This document shows, in pieces, positions 17,464-26,218 of a DNA stretch of 64,000 bases. The position numbers were made by a program, and so were the translations under genes. Position 1 is the first letter of the stretch. Every line of letters starts with the position of its first letter. This DNA comes from JBBATK01 sp046297095 (GTDB lineage: Bacteria; Bacteroidota; Ignavibacteria; Kapaibacteriales; NICIL-2). The notes beneath the pieces were generated by a model. It had not been told where the DNA came from, searched no databases, and saw only the letters and a program-made list of their open reading frames with translations. The DNA lies in contig JBKCNS010000031.1 in the NCBI GenBank assembly GCA_046297095.1, forward strand, positions 38,906-102,905, in the 5' to 3' direction.

Positions 17464-19151
17464 CGCTTGATGCGGCCTCCGCGCTCCTCGTTGTGAAGAA
17501 TGAATGCCGCCAGCTTACCTTCGTCGATGTTGCTCAAGCCGCCCCAGTATGAAGAGTCGAAATCGTTGGTAGATCCGGTGGATTGTGCGGACTCATGTGC
17601 AAGTGAGGCACGTATGGCCGCAAAACGATTCTGCCAAGTTCGAACATTCTGCGGGCGCAGATCCACCCAACCGTCGTGGCACCACTTCTCCACCGACTCT
17701 TCCGTTACAGCCAGTGACGTTCGCCCCTTCTGCAGCGGAATAAGTACCTCGGCTCCCCGCAAATATCGATCTCCACTGCTTAGCAAGATTGGCAAGCCCA
17801 CCGACAGTATGGTCTGACGAAGGTGATGATTAGCCAGAATTTCCTGTTCAAGATTAACGGACAATTCTTGCGCATCCGCTTGCTCCACTGAGGTCGGTGT
17901 CAATCCCACGCACTTAAGTAAATGCGCCTCGTAAAGAAGCTTGGTTAAGCGCGGAGGACCAAGAAGCTCGAAGCCGATGCTGGCCACGCCATGTTTCTGC
18001 TCCAGCTCGCGAAGCTGCTCGAGCGCTCGCTCGCGCAAAGCTCCGCCACGATATGTGGGCCCCATCACGGTGGCGTCGAGGCCTTGCACAATGTCCTTGC
18101 CCGTGTTACCACCGCGGAGTTCCATCAGCACTACTTGGGCGATTTCTTCCGGCGTTACTAACTCCATTTGGCCAATAGAACTCACCGTCTCGAACTCTGC
18201 TCTGGAAAAAATTCCGTTCTCGCCGGTGTCGATATACACAGACTCCAGCGGCTTGCCTACAGCATCCACACCGCTTTGATCCGCAAACACAAACTGATCC
18301 TGCAGCGGGCGACTACTCTGCCCCGGCATGTCCACCAACTGTATAGCTTTGCCTTTTCTGCGAATCTCTCCGTACCCAATGGACTTCCACGCAATAGCCG
18401 CACTGGGCTTTACCTCCTTTACAACGGGACCATCCGGTGTGCGGGCCATAAGGAACAGCAACATGGATTGAGCACCCGCCAGGGCCGTCTTCGAAAGCAA
18501 TACTCTGGATGGCTTGTCTTCGGAATGAGTGTAGGGTATGTTTAATCCCATACCGCCTGTTCCGCTTGTACCTACCTTCAGGTACACACTCACGCCTCCT
18601 GCTCGTAGGGAGTGGTGCATCACCTGTATATGGCGCACAAGTTGCGGCACGTATAATCCGGCTAAAAGACTCTCAACCTGCTCCGCTTTCAACGAACCAC
18701 TTTCCAACTCTTCAGCCATTTGGCGCGAGGCTGAGTAAATATCCTGATAGGCAATAGCGGTAGCAGTGTTGATGCAGTCGATCACCGCGTCCGGTTTGTG
18801 TTCCACCAGCAACGCATGCAGGGCTTGATTAGCAAGCATCTCGGGGCTAAGCTCGTCCACTACATCATGCACTAACTGCATGCGAGAAGTTGCGTTCGCG
18901 AGCAGTTCTCCGCGAGCGGCGTCTTTCCATTCCGTTCGAGTAAAAATGTTTCCCCACCAAGCCACGAAGGTATACGCGGGAAGCTCGGAATACCGAGCGC
19001 GAAACATTGCTACCGCTTCTTCGGCTTCTTCTTTTCGTAACGAGGTTACAATTACTTGAGACGGCTCGTGCTTCATCAACTCGTGCACAATTGCGGAGCC
19101 TACTAATCCCCAGCCGCCAAGTACCAACACCTTTGAACCTTTGATTGTCAT
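17460..19151 (-). CDS. Unknown NAD(P)-binding dehydrogenase-like protein
   Basis: A 563-residue protein with an N-terminal Rossmann fold (VLVLGGWGLVGSAIVHEL, the GGxGxxG nucleotide site at about residues 12-18), resembling extended short-chain dehydrogenase/epimerases or saccharopine-dehydrogenase-like proteins. A middle region contains KVGTSGTGGMGLNIPYTHSED, then a long C-terminal part ending with a GWVDLRPQN...W..R motif that I do not recognise. It is far longer than classical SDRs. It is translationally coupled to purN (four-base overlap), which suggests a metabolic role linked to folate or nucleotide metabolism, but that is inference from position only. The start is plausible, with GAAT-rich DNA and no strong ribosome site upstream. 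Confidence 0.7.
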   Translation of the reverse strand: MTIKGSKVLVLGGWGLVGSAIVHELMKHEPSQVIVTSLRKEEAEEAVAMFRARYSELPAYTFVAWWGNIFTRTEWKDAARGELLANATSRMQLVHDVVDELSPEMLANQALHALLVEHKPDAVIDCINTATAIAYQDIYSASRQMAEELESGSLKAEQVESLLAGLYVPQLVRHIQVMHHSLRAGGVSVYLKVGTSGTGGMGLNIPYTHSEDKPSRVLLSKTALAGAQSMLLFLMARTPDGPVVKEVKPSAAIAWKSIGYGEIRRKGKAIQLVDMPGQSSRPLQDQFVFADQSGVDAVGKPLESVYIDTGENGIFSRAEFETVSSIGQMELVTPEEIAQVVLMELRGGNTGKDIVQGLDATVMGPTYRGGALRERALEQLRELEQKHGVASIGFELLGPPRLTKLLYEAHLLKCVGLTPTSVEQADAQELSVNLEQEILANHHLRQTILSVGLPILLSSGDRYLRGAEVLIPLQKGRTSLAVTEESVEKWCHDGWVDLRPQNVRTWQNRFAAIRASLAHESAQSTGSTNDFDSSYWGGLSNIDEGKLAAFILHNEERGGRIKR

Positions 19152-19244
19152 GGTTATTCTTTCGAATTGTTGTCAGTTATTCTCAAACCGGGCGCAGAAT
19201 ACAACCGCCTGTGCCGTTTGCGATCGTGTTGATCCGCACTCGTC

Positions 19245-20804
19245 TTACTTACGGAAATACACCACTACATAGGGCTCGGAACCCTCTTGATACACTTCTC
19301 GTTCCCGCTCTTCTTCCGCTGTACCGGAGCCATCGAGCACGGAACTAAACGGAATGCCGCGCAGATTCAGAGTTGTGCGCATCGATTTTATAAAATCAAC
19401 TTTTGCTGAGTGCAAGGCAGATGCAGAATCCCCGTCGGCATCGGGAGTTCGAACAATTACCGACACACGCAACTCGGGATGAGCGAGCATGAGCTCGGCA
19501 AGTCGCCGCAATTCCAAGTGCGCGAGCGTATTTACCACCCCGCCTGATTCCGTGAGAGAGATTGGCAGTGCAAGTCGGGTGCCGTCCACGCATGGATAGG
19601 CATTGAGATTCACTGTTCGCACTGTTCCCTGTTCTGTATTGTCTATGCGCATAACTCGTGTTGGCAACACGCTCTCGGTTTCCCACGATGTTACAGCATA
19701 CACGTGGCCCGGCGCAAGAACGGCGGTATATGTTCGAGTAAGATCGTCCACACGCACATCAATGTCCGAACGATTGTCGTCCAGCGAGTGAACACTGATC
19801 CACGAAATAGCGCGGCCGGCGGAATCCTGACCGGACAGCTCCCCCCGAAGTAAGGTCATTGCAGGATCGCGAAGCAATGATGTGCCGATATAAATGTCGC
19901 ACTGCACGCCAACTGCATCACGATCGCTTGCCACTGCTATCACGTTTCCGGACACGGAAACACTAAACCCAAACTCGTTGGCTTTGGTGTTCACCGGACC
20001 TGATAGCAGCCGCACCGAGCGTAAGCTGTCGGCATCGATCATACCGGCATACACATCGTATCCGCCAATGCCACCCGTTCTGTTGCTCACGAAATACAAG
20101 GTTCGCATGTCCGGTGAAATGCATGGAGCCATATCGTCGGCAATAGTATTCAGGCCGCGCACTGCTTCGGCTTTAGACCAAGAAGAACCAACTCGCGTGC
20201 AACGGTAGATATCCGTACCTCCAAGCCCATCATCGCGGTCGCTGGCAAAGTACAAGGTAGAGCCATCGGTCGACAAGGACGGATGCGAGTCCCATCCCGA
20301 GGAATTCACTGTTACTCCCAGATTGCGAATGTCTTTCCATGCGCCGTTTACTTTTCGAGCCGAGTACAAATCCGTGCGACCATACCCGGACATATCAGTG
20401 AGCATAGCAGCAAACACCATGTAATGCCCGTCGCTACTGATGGCCGGCATTCCCACGTTTCGCACGCGTCCCGCCGGAAACACATTCACTTCCGTTGCAG
20501 GTCCGCATTCGCCGCCGTTGAAGTCGCATATCATAATTCTCTGGCGACCGGCAGTTTCTGTTGTGAAATACATCGTTCGGCCATCGGCACTGAAGGCCAC
20601 TCCGAACTCGTCATCTTTTGTATTCAGCTTTAGTGGTCGTAGCTCACTGAATTCGCCGGACTTCAGCACCGAAGCGGCGGCGAAGACGAACGATCCTGCC
20701 ATAGCGCATATCACGAGCGGAAGAAGTTTACGTATTGGTAGAATCCTCAACCTTGATACCCATTCTAAACGATTGGGTCTATGTGACACAACACCACGGC
20801 TCAT
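19245..20804 (-). CDS. PorE-like protein: PD40 beta-propeller, Ig/CRD-like domain, degenerate OmpA-like C-terminus
   Basis: A 519-residue exported protein. A hydrophobic signal (LLPLVICAMAGSFVFAAA) follows a basic N-terminus. Next comes a WD40-like/PD40 propeller with repeated blades: AFSADGRTMYFTTE, SSDGHYMVFAA, STDGSTLYFASDRDDGLGGTDIY, SPDMRTLYFVSNRTGGIGGYDVY. A beta-sandwich (about 330-410) then leads to a C-terminal region LRRLAELMLAHPELRVSVIVRT...HSAKVDFIKSMRTTLNLRGIP resembling an OmpA-like peptidoglycan-binding fold. This order matches PorE-type T9SS accessory proteins. Canonical PorE also has TPRs, which are missing here. The ATG at 20804 overlaps the stop of the barrel gene by four bases, so the two products are likely partners. 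Naming it porE would need comparison. Confidence 0.72.
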   Translation of the reverse strand: MSRGVVSHRPNRLEWVSRLRILPIRKLLPLVICAMAGSFVFAAASVLKSGEFSELRPLKLNTKDDEFGVAFSADGRTMYFTTETAGRQRIMICDFNGGECGPATEVNVFPAGRVRNVGMPAISSDGHYMVFAAMLTDMSGYGRTDLYSARKVNGAWKDIRNLGVTVNSSGWDSHPSLSTDGSTLYFASDRDDGLGGTDIYRCTRVGSSWSKAEAVRGLNTIADDMAPCISPDMRTLYFVSNRTGGIGGYDVYAGMIDADSLRSVRLLSGPVNTKANEFGFSVSVSGNVIAVASDRDAVGVQCDIYIGTSLLRDPAMTLLRGELSGQDSAGRAISWISVHSLDDNRSDIDVRVDDLTRTYTAVLAPGHVYAVTSWETESVLPTRVMRIDNTEQGTVRTVNLNAYPCVDGTRLALPISLTESGGVVNTLAHLELRRLAELMLAHPELRVSVIVRTPDADGDSASALHSAKVDFIKSMRTTLNLRGIPFSSVLDGSGTAEEEREREVYQEGSEPYVVVYFRK

Positions 20805-21847
20805 AGTTGCTCCGCAAGTTTGAACCACACACCTATGGTGAACTGCACACTGTGTATGCGGGCATCCGAATACGTAATCTCCGTTAAGCGTTGCGAGAGC
20901 GATCGCGAGAAATCGGTAACCATGAATGGCGCGTTAAGAGAAGACATTGCGTATTGATAGCGAAGGCTTGCCACTACGGCCAATCGTTTGTCGACAGGGT
21001 AAATGTATCCGGCACCAAACTCGAGCGTGGTACGCCAGGTGTCATACACAACAAACTCTGTGGACTTGGCCGGGTATTGCTGTTCTATGGGTTGCAGCAT
21101 ATCGGTATTCGCGGAAACCGTGCGCGATATAGATCTATACAGTCCGGGACGCAAGTTGTAATCCACGTTCAAACCAATTAGTGGGTCGGCATCGGTAATG
21201 ATTATCTCATCTGTGCGCTTCAAATCGCTCACCATGGCGTGCACGCCAAAACCCACCGACACAAACATGCGGTGGTTGATAGCGTAGCGTAGCGAGGGAG
21301 TAAACGACAAGAACGTCACAGAGCTTTTAGTATCTGCGCGGTAGCTCATATCCCGCGGTACTTCCATGGAACTATCGCGAAAATCAATCACTCCCTCCAG
21401 CGAATTACTGTACGACTTTTGATCAATTCCTATACGCAGCTGCGCTGCCATGTCGGGCCTGAACTGATACTCCGCGCCAATTCCGAACACCGAGCCTATA
21501 CCCGAACCGGACGACAGCACATTGTTCGGAGTCTGTCCGGCATCGAAGGTGCGTTGCAAACTTTGCGAAAAGAAATTCGCGTTCACGCCAAGTTCGCTCG
21601 TCAGGGCTACAGGCAGTCGCTCCGGAAAAAACTCCCAGGTAGCTTTGGCGCGATCTTCTTTGGTAACCGGGCGTCCCTTTGGCCGCAGTACATCTTCGCT
21701 TTGAGCAAACAACGAAGTTCCGGCAAAGAACATCAAGAGTACGAGCACGCAGAACCGCAGAGCGCGCAGCCCCGTGCCGCATTGGCGCGGCAGGAGGAAC
21801 CTGCGAATTGCGTTCGGTTCTTCTCTATGTGACGGCTGTGTTCTCAT
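20801..21847 (-). CDS. Outer-membrane beta-barrel protein
   Basis: A 348-residue protein with a long N-terminal basic leader and a clear signal peptide (LRFCVLVLLMFFAGTSLFAQS). The mature part alternates polar and hydrophobic residues in strand-length units and has periodic aromatic positions (GIGAEYQFRPDMAAQLRIGI, FTPSLRYAINHRMFVSVGFGVHAM, LEFGAGYIYPVDKRLAVVASLRYQY, HSVQFTIGVWFKL), typical of PorT/OMP_b-brl-type barrels of about 8 strands. It is coupled by a four-base overlap to the PorE-like PD40 protein, suggesting one envelope complex, possibly T9SS-related. The start could also be later because the first 28 residues are not typical of a signal peptide. It is divergent from the glycosyltransferase gene on its right. 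Confidence 0.8.
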   Translation of the reverse strand: MRTQPSHREEPNAIRRFLLPRQCGTGLRALRFCVLVLLMFFAGTSLFAQSEDVLRPKGRPVTKEDRAKATWEFFPERLPVALTSELGVNANFFSQSLQRTFDAGQTPNNVLSSGSGIGSVFGIGAEYQFRPDMAAQLRIGIDQKSYSNSLEGVIDFRDSSMEVPRDMSYRADTKSSVTFLSFTPSLRYAINHRMFVSVGFGVHAMVSDLKRTDEIIITDADPLIGLNVDYNLRPGLYRSISRTVSANTDMLQPIEQQYPAKSTEFVVYDTWRTTLEFGAGYIYPVDKRLAVVASLRYQYAMSSLNAPFMVTDFSRSLSQRLTEITYSDARIHSVQFTIGVWFKLAEQL

Positions 21848-21913
21848 GGGGTGGTATTTTCAGAGCGCGAAACTACGGAGAACAATCGTCGCACACCATT
21901 CCCACGAACTCTC

Positions 21914-22789
21914 ATGATCGCTACAAGCTTAGTACTAGCCGTAAAACCATCGCTGCTGTTCATCGAGACAGTGTTGGCGAGTATCGAAAATCAATCTTGT
22001 ACGGAGTTTGAACTTTTGCTTGTTGCCGATTCCGCGCCGTCGGATGTGATACGGTATTTGGAGTCGCGCATTCGTTCCTTGAGTATTCCTGCGCGTATTG
22101 TTTATGCTCAGGATGCACGATCTGCCGATACCCCGGAGCGCAATACTCTTCGATGTGCTGTGTCAGCTGCCGGCGGATCCATGATCATTTTCAGCGACAC
22201 GGTGAGCATACTGCATCCGCGATTTGTAGAAATGCACGTAGCTCATCAGGCGGCGCAGCAGCACAAGGAAACCATTCTCACCGGGGCACGCGTGGAGCTA
22301 TCTGCGGATGTTTCTGCCGAGCTCAGTGCTCAAGCCATTCGCAGCGGATGGCCCGGCGGTAGCATCGTAGCGCTCCTGGCCGACGGTATCTTCGGGCAAA
22401 CTACTCATGCCTCCCATGCCGTATTCCTGCCGTGGCATTCGGTACAAGAGGCACTGGCCACCCGAGCGCAGGATGTGTTTGCAGCCAATTATTCGCTTCA
22501 AAAGATTACCGCTGAGTCGTTGCTGGAGTTTTTAGACTCGGAGAACGCGCCAAATGCAAAGCTGCTGCTTTCACGAAGAAATATTTCCATTCGATGTTAC
22601 CGCAACACTTTTGTTCAATACCGCTGTAATGAACCGGGCAGCGCGCAATTGTTGCGCGTGAGTGGCGTGTTGGAGCGTGTACAACAGCTTCGTTTGGCGG
22701 TACCCGAGATGGGATTGCGCCCGGCCATGAATACGGCAGTTACTACATCCATGAATACAGCGCCGAGTGTCATGCGCGAGCAGCTCTAG
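21914..22789 (+). CDS. Divergent glycosyltransferase-like protein (GT-A fold)
   Basis: A 291-residue protein starting at the ATG at 21914; the open frame upstream to 21851 runs across the promoter region shared with the barrel gene. The N-terminus resembles family 2 glycosyltransferases (SLVLAVKPSLLFIETVLASIENQSCTEFELLLVAD, then ERNTLRCAVSAAGGSMIIFSD), where ERN...A is the usual nucleotide-sugar region. The expected DxD is replaced by FSDTV, so it may be a weak or inactive relative. The C-terminus carries a duplicated PAMNTA / SMNTA segment that reflects a 24-bp direct repeat in the DNA. The MsbA-type transporter follows on the same strand, fitting a role in envelope glycans, but activity is uncertain. 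Confidence 0.6.
   Translation: MIATSLVLAVKPSLLFIETVLASIENQSCTEFELLLVADSAPSDVIRYLESRIRSLSIPARIVYAQDARSADTPERNTLRCAVSAAGGSMIIFSDTVSILHPRFVEMHVAHQAAQQHKETILTGARVELSADVSAELSAQAIRSGWPGGSIVALLADGIFGQTTHASHAVFLPWHSVQEALATRAQDVFAANYSLQKITAESLLEFLDSENAPNAKLLLSRRNISIRCYRNTFVQYRCNEPGSAQLLRVSGVLERVQQLRLAVPEMGLRPAMNTAVTTSMNTAPSVMREQL
22725..22761 (+). repeat. 24-bp spaced direct repeat at a gene end
   Basis: CCATGAATAC at 22725 recurs 24 bases later at 22749 and encodes the doubled MNTA in the last residues of the glycosyltransferase-like protein. Two copies of TTAGCATG, 15 bases apart, follow in the spacer at 22801 and 22816. Confidence 0.7.
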
Positions 22790-22920
22790 CAGGTGCATCT
22801 TTAGCATGCACAACATTAGCATGTGCTGCGTGGGTGCGCACTGTGGTTACTTTACGCCTACACTGTATCTTCGCCAACTCTTTTGAACATCGTGACTCAT
22901 CGCAGTCTGCCGATCGTCTC

Positions 22921-24750
22921 GTGAAAACTTTCCTACGTCTTTTTCGCTTTGTACGGCCCTACTCGGCGCGCTTCGTGCTGCTGGTTGTGCTTAATGTGAT
23001 TCTGGGTGCATTTGGCGCGCTCACCATGGCTGTTATCAAGCCGGTGATGGGAATTCTCTTTGAAGAAGTACAGGCCGTGCCCTCGCCGGCCGGCGACGCG
23101 TCACTCAATGCCGTCCGAGATTCATTCTTCTCCGGAATGAATGCTCTTCTGATTTCTGCTACGCCGTCGGGCACGCTGTTGAATCTGAGCATCTTCATCG
23201 TGATGATTTTCTTGGTAAAAAATATCACTAAGTACATCAGCGGAGTCAACTACTTCCGAATGTGCGAGATGATCGTCAGCGACATGCGCACATCGGTGTT
23301 CGATAGATTGCTGAAGCACTCGCTAGGGTATTTTCATGCAAACAAAACCGGCGAGTTAATATCGCTGGTTACCAACGAGATCAACGCCATGCATGGCAGC
23401 TTGGTACCCTTCTTCATGCAACTGGTGCGATCGCCTGTAGAAATTATTCTGCTTCTTGCGCTCTTGCTTTCGCTTTCGGTGAAGCTTACGCTTATTGCCA
23501 TGAGCACGAGCGTAGTCACACTTATCATTATTCGTATTTCCCGCACCTACCTGCGGCGCTACGCCACTCGTATGGCAGACTCTACCGCGGGATACGTATC
23601 AACCTTGCAGGAGACCATCTCTGCCGTTCGCATCGTTAAAGCATTCTCTGCCGAGCCGGTGATGAGCAATCGTTTTGCGCAGCAGGCCTTAAGCTATATG
23701 CGCTCGGCGGTAAAGCTGGCTCGAATTCACGAAGCAATTCCCACACTGAACGAAGTGTTTGCCATTGCGGCATTGTCGGTGGTATTGTACTTAGGTGGGC
23801 ACGAAGTGTTTGCCGGAAAAATGCGCGGCTCGGACTTGATGACCTTTTTGTTTGCGCTCTTTGCCATTATGGCGCCGACGGTATCTCTGGTGTCCATTCC
23901 CGGTCAGATACAGCGGGGTATTGTGGCCGCCGAGCGAGTATTCGACGTGATAGATACCGAGCCCGCGCTCAAGGATGGTTCGCGTATCGCGCCTGCATTT
24001 ACGGGTAGTTGCGAATTCAAGAATGTACGTTTTGCCTATGGCGCCGACCGCCCGGTGCTTCACGATATATCACTTACCATTCCCAAAGGTTCTAAAGTGG
24101 CCCTTGTGGGAAGCAGCGGCAGTGGGAAGTCTACACTCATCGATCTGCTTGTGCGCTTCTACGACCCGCTCGAAGGCGCAGTGCACATGGATGGCAGGGA
24201 TGTTCGCGAGTTCACCATGGACTCCTACCGTCGCCGTTTCGGCATTGTCTCGCAGGATACCGTGCTCTTTCACGACACTGTTGCGAACAATATCTCGTTT
24301 GGCGCATCGGGTGTATCGCGCACGGACATTGAGGCAGCCGCGCGTATTGCCAATGCTCACGAGTTTATCATGACACTGCCCCAAGGTTACGAGACTATTG
24401 TTGGCGATCGTGGCGTGCTTTTGTCCGGTGGACAGCGCCAGCGTATTGCAATTGCTCGAGCCATAGCGCAGAACCCGGACATTTTGATTTTTGATGAAGC
24501 TACTTCCGCATTAGACTCGGCGTCCGAAAGCATTGTGCAGCACGCCATCAACGATGTACTTAGCCACCGCACTGCGGTGATTATTGCCCATCGTTTATCT
24601 ACCATTGTGAATTGCGACAACATCGTGGTGCTGGACCGCGGCCGTATTGCGGAACAAGGCACGCATGAGCAACTGTTGCGCGCCGGCGGTATCTACGCGC
24701 AGTTATATGCGGTGCAATTCAATCAACAGACTTCCCCATCAGCCGCGTAA
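22921..24750 (+). CDS. msbA: MsbA-type ABC exporter (fused permease and ATPase)
   Basis: A half-transporter of about 609 residues that flips lipid A-core or a related lipid across the inner membrane, using ATP. The first 330 residues form a six-helix membrane domain (VLLVVLNVILGAFGALTMAVIK and further hydrophobic helices). The ATPase carries all motifs: Walker A GSSGSGKSTL, Q-loop at FGIVSQD, signature LSGGQRQRIAIARA, Walker B ILIFDEATSALD and the H-loop AHRLSTI. The GTG at 22921 gives the normal N-terminus (MKTFLRLFRFVRPY); an upstream GTG at 22834 would add 29 atypical residues. It follows the glycosyltransferase-like gene and precedes the RNA methyltransferase, all rightward. MsbA is the best name; drug export by a close homologue cannot be excluded. 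Confidence 0.88.
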   Translation: MKTFLRLFRFVRPYSARFVLLVVLNVILGAFGALTMAVIKPVMGILFEEVQAVPSPAGDASLNAVRDSFFSGMNALLISATPSGTLLNLSIFIVMIFLVKNITKYISGVNYFRMCEMIVSDMRTSVFDRLLKHSLGYFHANKTGELISLVTNEINAMHGSLVPFFMQLVRSPVEIILLLALLLSLSVKLTLIAMSTSVVTLIIIRISRTYLRRYATRMADSTAGYVSTLQETISAVRIVKAFSAEPVMSNRFAQQALSYMRSAVKLARIHEAIPTLNEVFAIAALSVVLYLGGHEVFAGKMRGSDLMTFLFALFAIMAPTVSLVSIPGQIQRGIVAAERVFDVIDTEPALKDGSRIAPAFTGSCEFKNVRFAYGADRPVLHDISLTIPKGSKVALVGSSGSGKSTLIDLLVRFYDPLEGAVHMDGRDVREFTMDSYRRRFGIVSQDTVLFHDTVANNISFGASGVSRTDIEAAARIANAHEFIMTLPQGYETIVGDRGVLLSGGQRQRIAIARAIAQNPDILIFDEATSALDSASESIVQHAINDVLSHRTAVIIAHRLSTIVNCDNIVVLDRGRIAEQGTHEQLLRAGGIYAQLYAVQFNQQTSPSAA

Positions 24751-24788
24751 AGTGACACACGTATGAACGCGGCATTCACAGGTACATT

Positions 24789-26201
24789 ATGAAAGTTGGC
24801 GATAGCGTAGAACTACACATCGAGTCACTGGGATTCGAGGGCGCGAGCATTGCTCGTGTGGATGGCCTGGTGGTGTTTGTAGAGGGCGGACTTCCGGGCG
24901 ATCATGTGCGCGCTACTATTCGTACCAAGAAGAAATCCTTTTTGAACGCAACCATCGACGAAGTGCTCTCGGCATCGCCCTCGCGCATTGCGCCGCAGTG
25001 CACACACACGGAAATTTGCGGCGGGTGCCGTTGGCAGCATTGCGATTACGCCACGCAGATTGCATGGAAGCAGCAACACACGGTGGATTGCTTTGAGCGT
25101 CTGGGTAAAATTCCCTTCGGCGAGCTTAAGCCCATTATCCCCTCGCCCCGGACTTTTCACTACCGCAACAAAATGGAATTCTCCTTCCACGATAGGCGCT
25201 GGGTGAGCTCGGAGGAACTTGCGCGTGGCGAGGAAATTGTAAACAGAAACTTCGCGTTGGGCCTTCATGTGCCGCGGCGATACGATGCCATCTTCACGGT
25301 GGATGCGTGCTTCCTGCAACATGAAGCAGCAAACGCTATTCTCCGTTTGGTGCGGGAAAAAGCTCTGGAGCTCAAGGTGGAGCCGTATAGCACAAAGCAG
25401 CGACAAGGATTTCTCCGTCATCTTGTGCTGCGGCGTTCAGAGGCAGAGCAGGAGTTTATGATTGTACTTGTTTCCTCCACACCGCACACGCCGGACGAAA
25501 CTGCCTTTGTAACATGGATGCATCAGGAATTGCCCTCGCTGATCAGCGATGCATGCACCATAGTGCACGCGGTAAAGGACACCACGAATCCTGTGGCCCG
25601 CGGCGAGATTGCATCTGTGACGGGGAACGGCTACATCACGGAGAAAGTACATGATGTTGCTTTTCGCATTTCACCGTTTTCGTTTTTTCAAACCAACTCG
25701 CATCAGCTGCATGGATTCCTGGACGCCATTATCAACGCGGCGCACATACAGGAATATTCATCGGTGTGGGATTTGTATTGCGGCACGGGTTCTATCACCC
25801 TGCCCGCTGCTCGCCATGCGCGCACGGTGCTGGGTATTGAGCTTTCGGAAGAGTCTATCGACGACGCAAAGCACAATGCCGAACGCAACGGAATTGCGAA
25901 TGTACACTTTGCCGCTGCCGATCTCCACAAGGCCCAGACTATAGACTTTCTGCGTGGTCAGGAAACACCGGACGTGGTTATTCTGGATCCGCCGCGGGCC
26001 GGCATTCACCCCATGCTTCTGCAGCATCTGATCATGCTTCGCGTGCCCCGTATCGTGTATGTGTCGTGCAATCCTGCTACGCAAGCGCGGGATTGTGCTA
26101 TTCTTCACGAAGCCTACGATGTGACAAGCATGCAGGCCGTTGATATGTTTCCGCACACCTATCACGTGGAGAATATCGCCACGCTGGAACTGCGTCCCTA
26201 A
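24789..26201 (+). CDS. rlmD: 23S rRNA uracil-C5 methyltransferase (RlmD/TrmA family)
   Basis: An SAM-dependent RNA (uracil-5) methyltransferase of 470 residues. It begins with a TRAM RNA-binding domain (VGDSVELHIESLGFEGASIA). Next is an Fe-S cluster motif with cysteines spaced C-x5-C-x2-C (CTHTEICGGC), with the fourth cysteine in VDACFLQ, as in RumA/RlmD. The C-terminal domain has the SAM site DLYCGTGSITLP, the GIELSEESI segment, the catalytic DPPRAG and the SCNPATQARD motif. The Fe-S site favours RlmD over TrmA, though the family is hard to split without comparison. It lies 38 bases after the msbA-type gene and may be co-transcribed. A convergent Asp-box gene ends close by. Confidence 0.88.
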   Translation: MKVGDSVELHIESLGFEGASIARVDGLVVFVEGGLPGDHVRATIRTKKKSFLNATIDEVLSASPSRIAPQCTHTEICGGCRWQHCDYATQIAWKQQHTVDCFERLGKIPFGELKPIIPSPRTFHYRNKMEFSFHDRRWVSSEELARGEEIVNRNFALGLHVPRRYDAIFTVDACFLQHEAANAILRLVREKALELKVEPYSTKQRQGFLRHLVLRRSEAEQEFMIVLVSSTPHTPDETAFVTWMHQELPSLISDACTIVHAVKDTTNPVARGEIASVTGNGYITEKVHDVAFRISPFSFFQTNSHQLHGFLDAIINAAHIQEYSSVWDLYCGTGSITLPAARHARTVLGIELSEESIDDAKHNAERNGIANVHFAAADLHKAQTIDFLRGQETPDVVILDPPRAGIHPMLLQHLIMLRVPRIVYVSCNPATQARDCAILHEAYDVTSMQAVDMFPHTYHVENIATLELRP

Positions 26202-26218
26202 CTGCATCGAGCCAAGCG

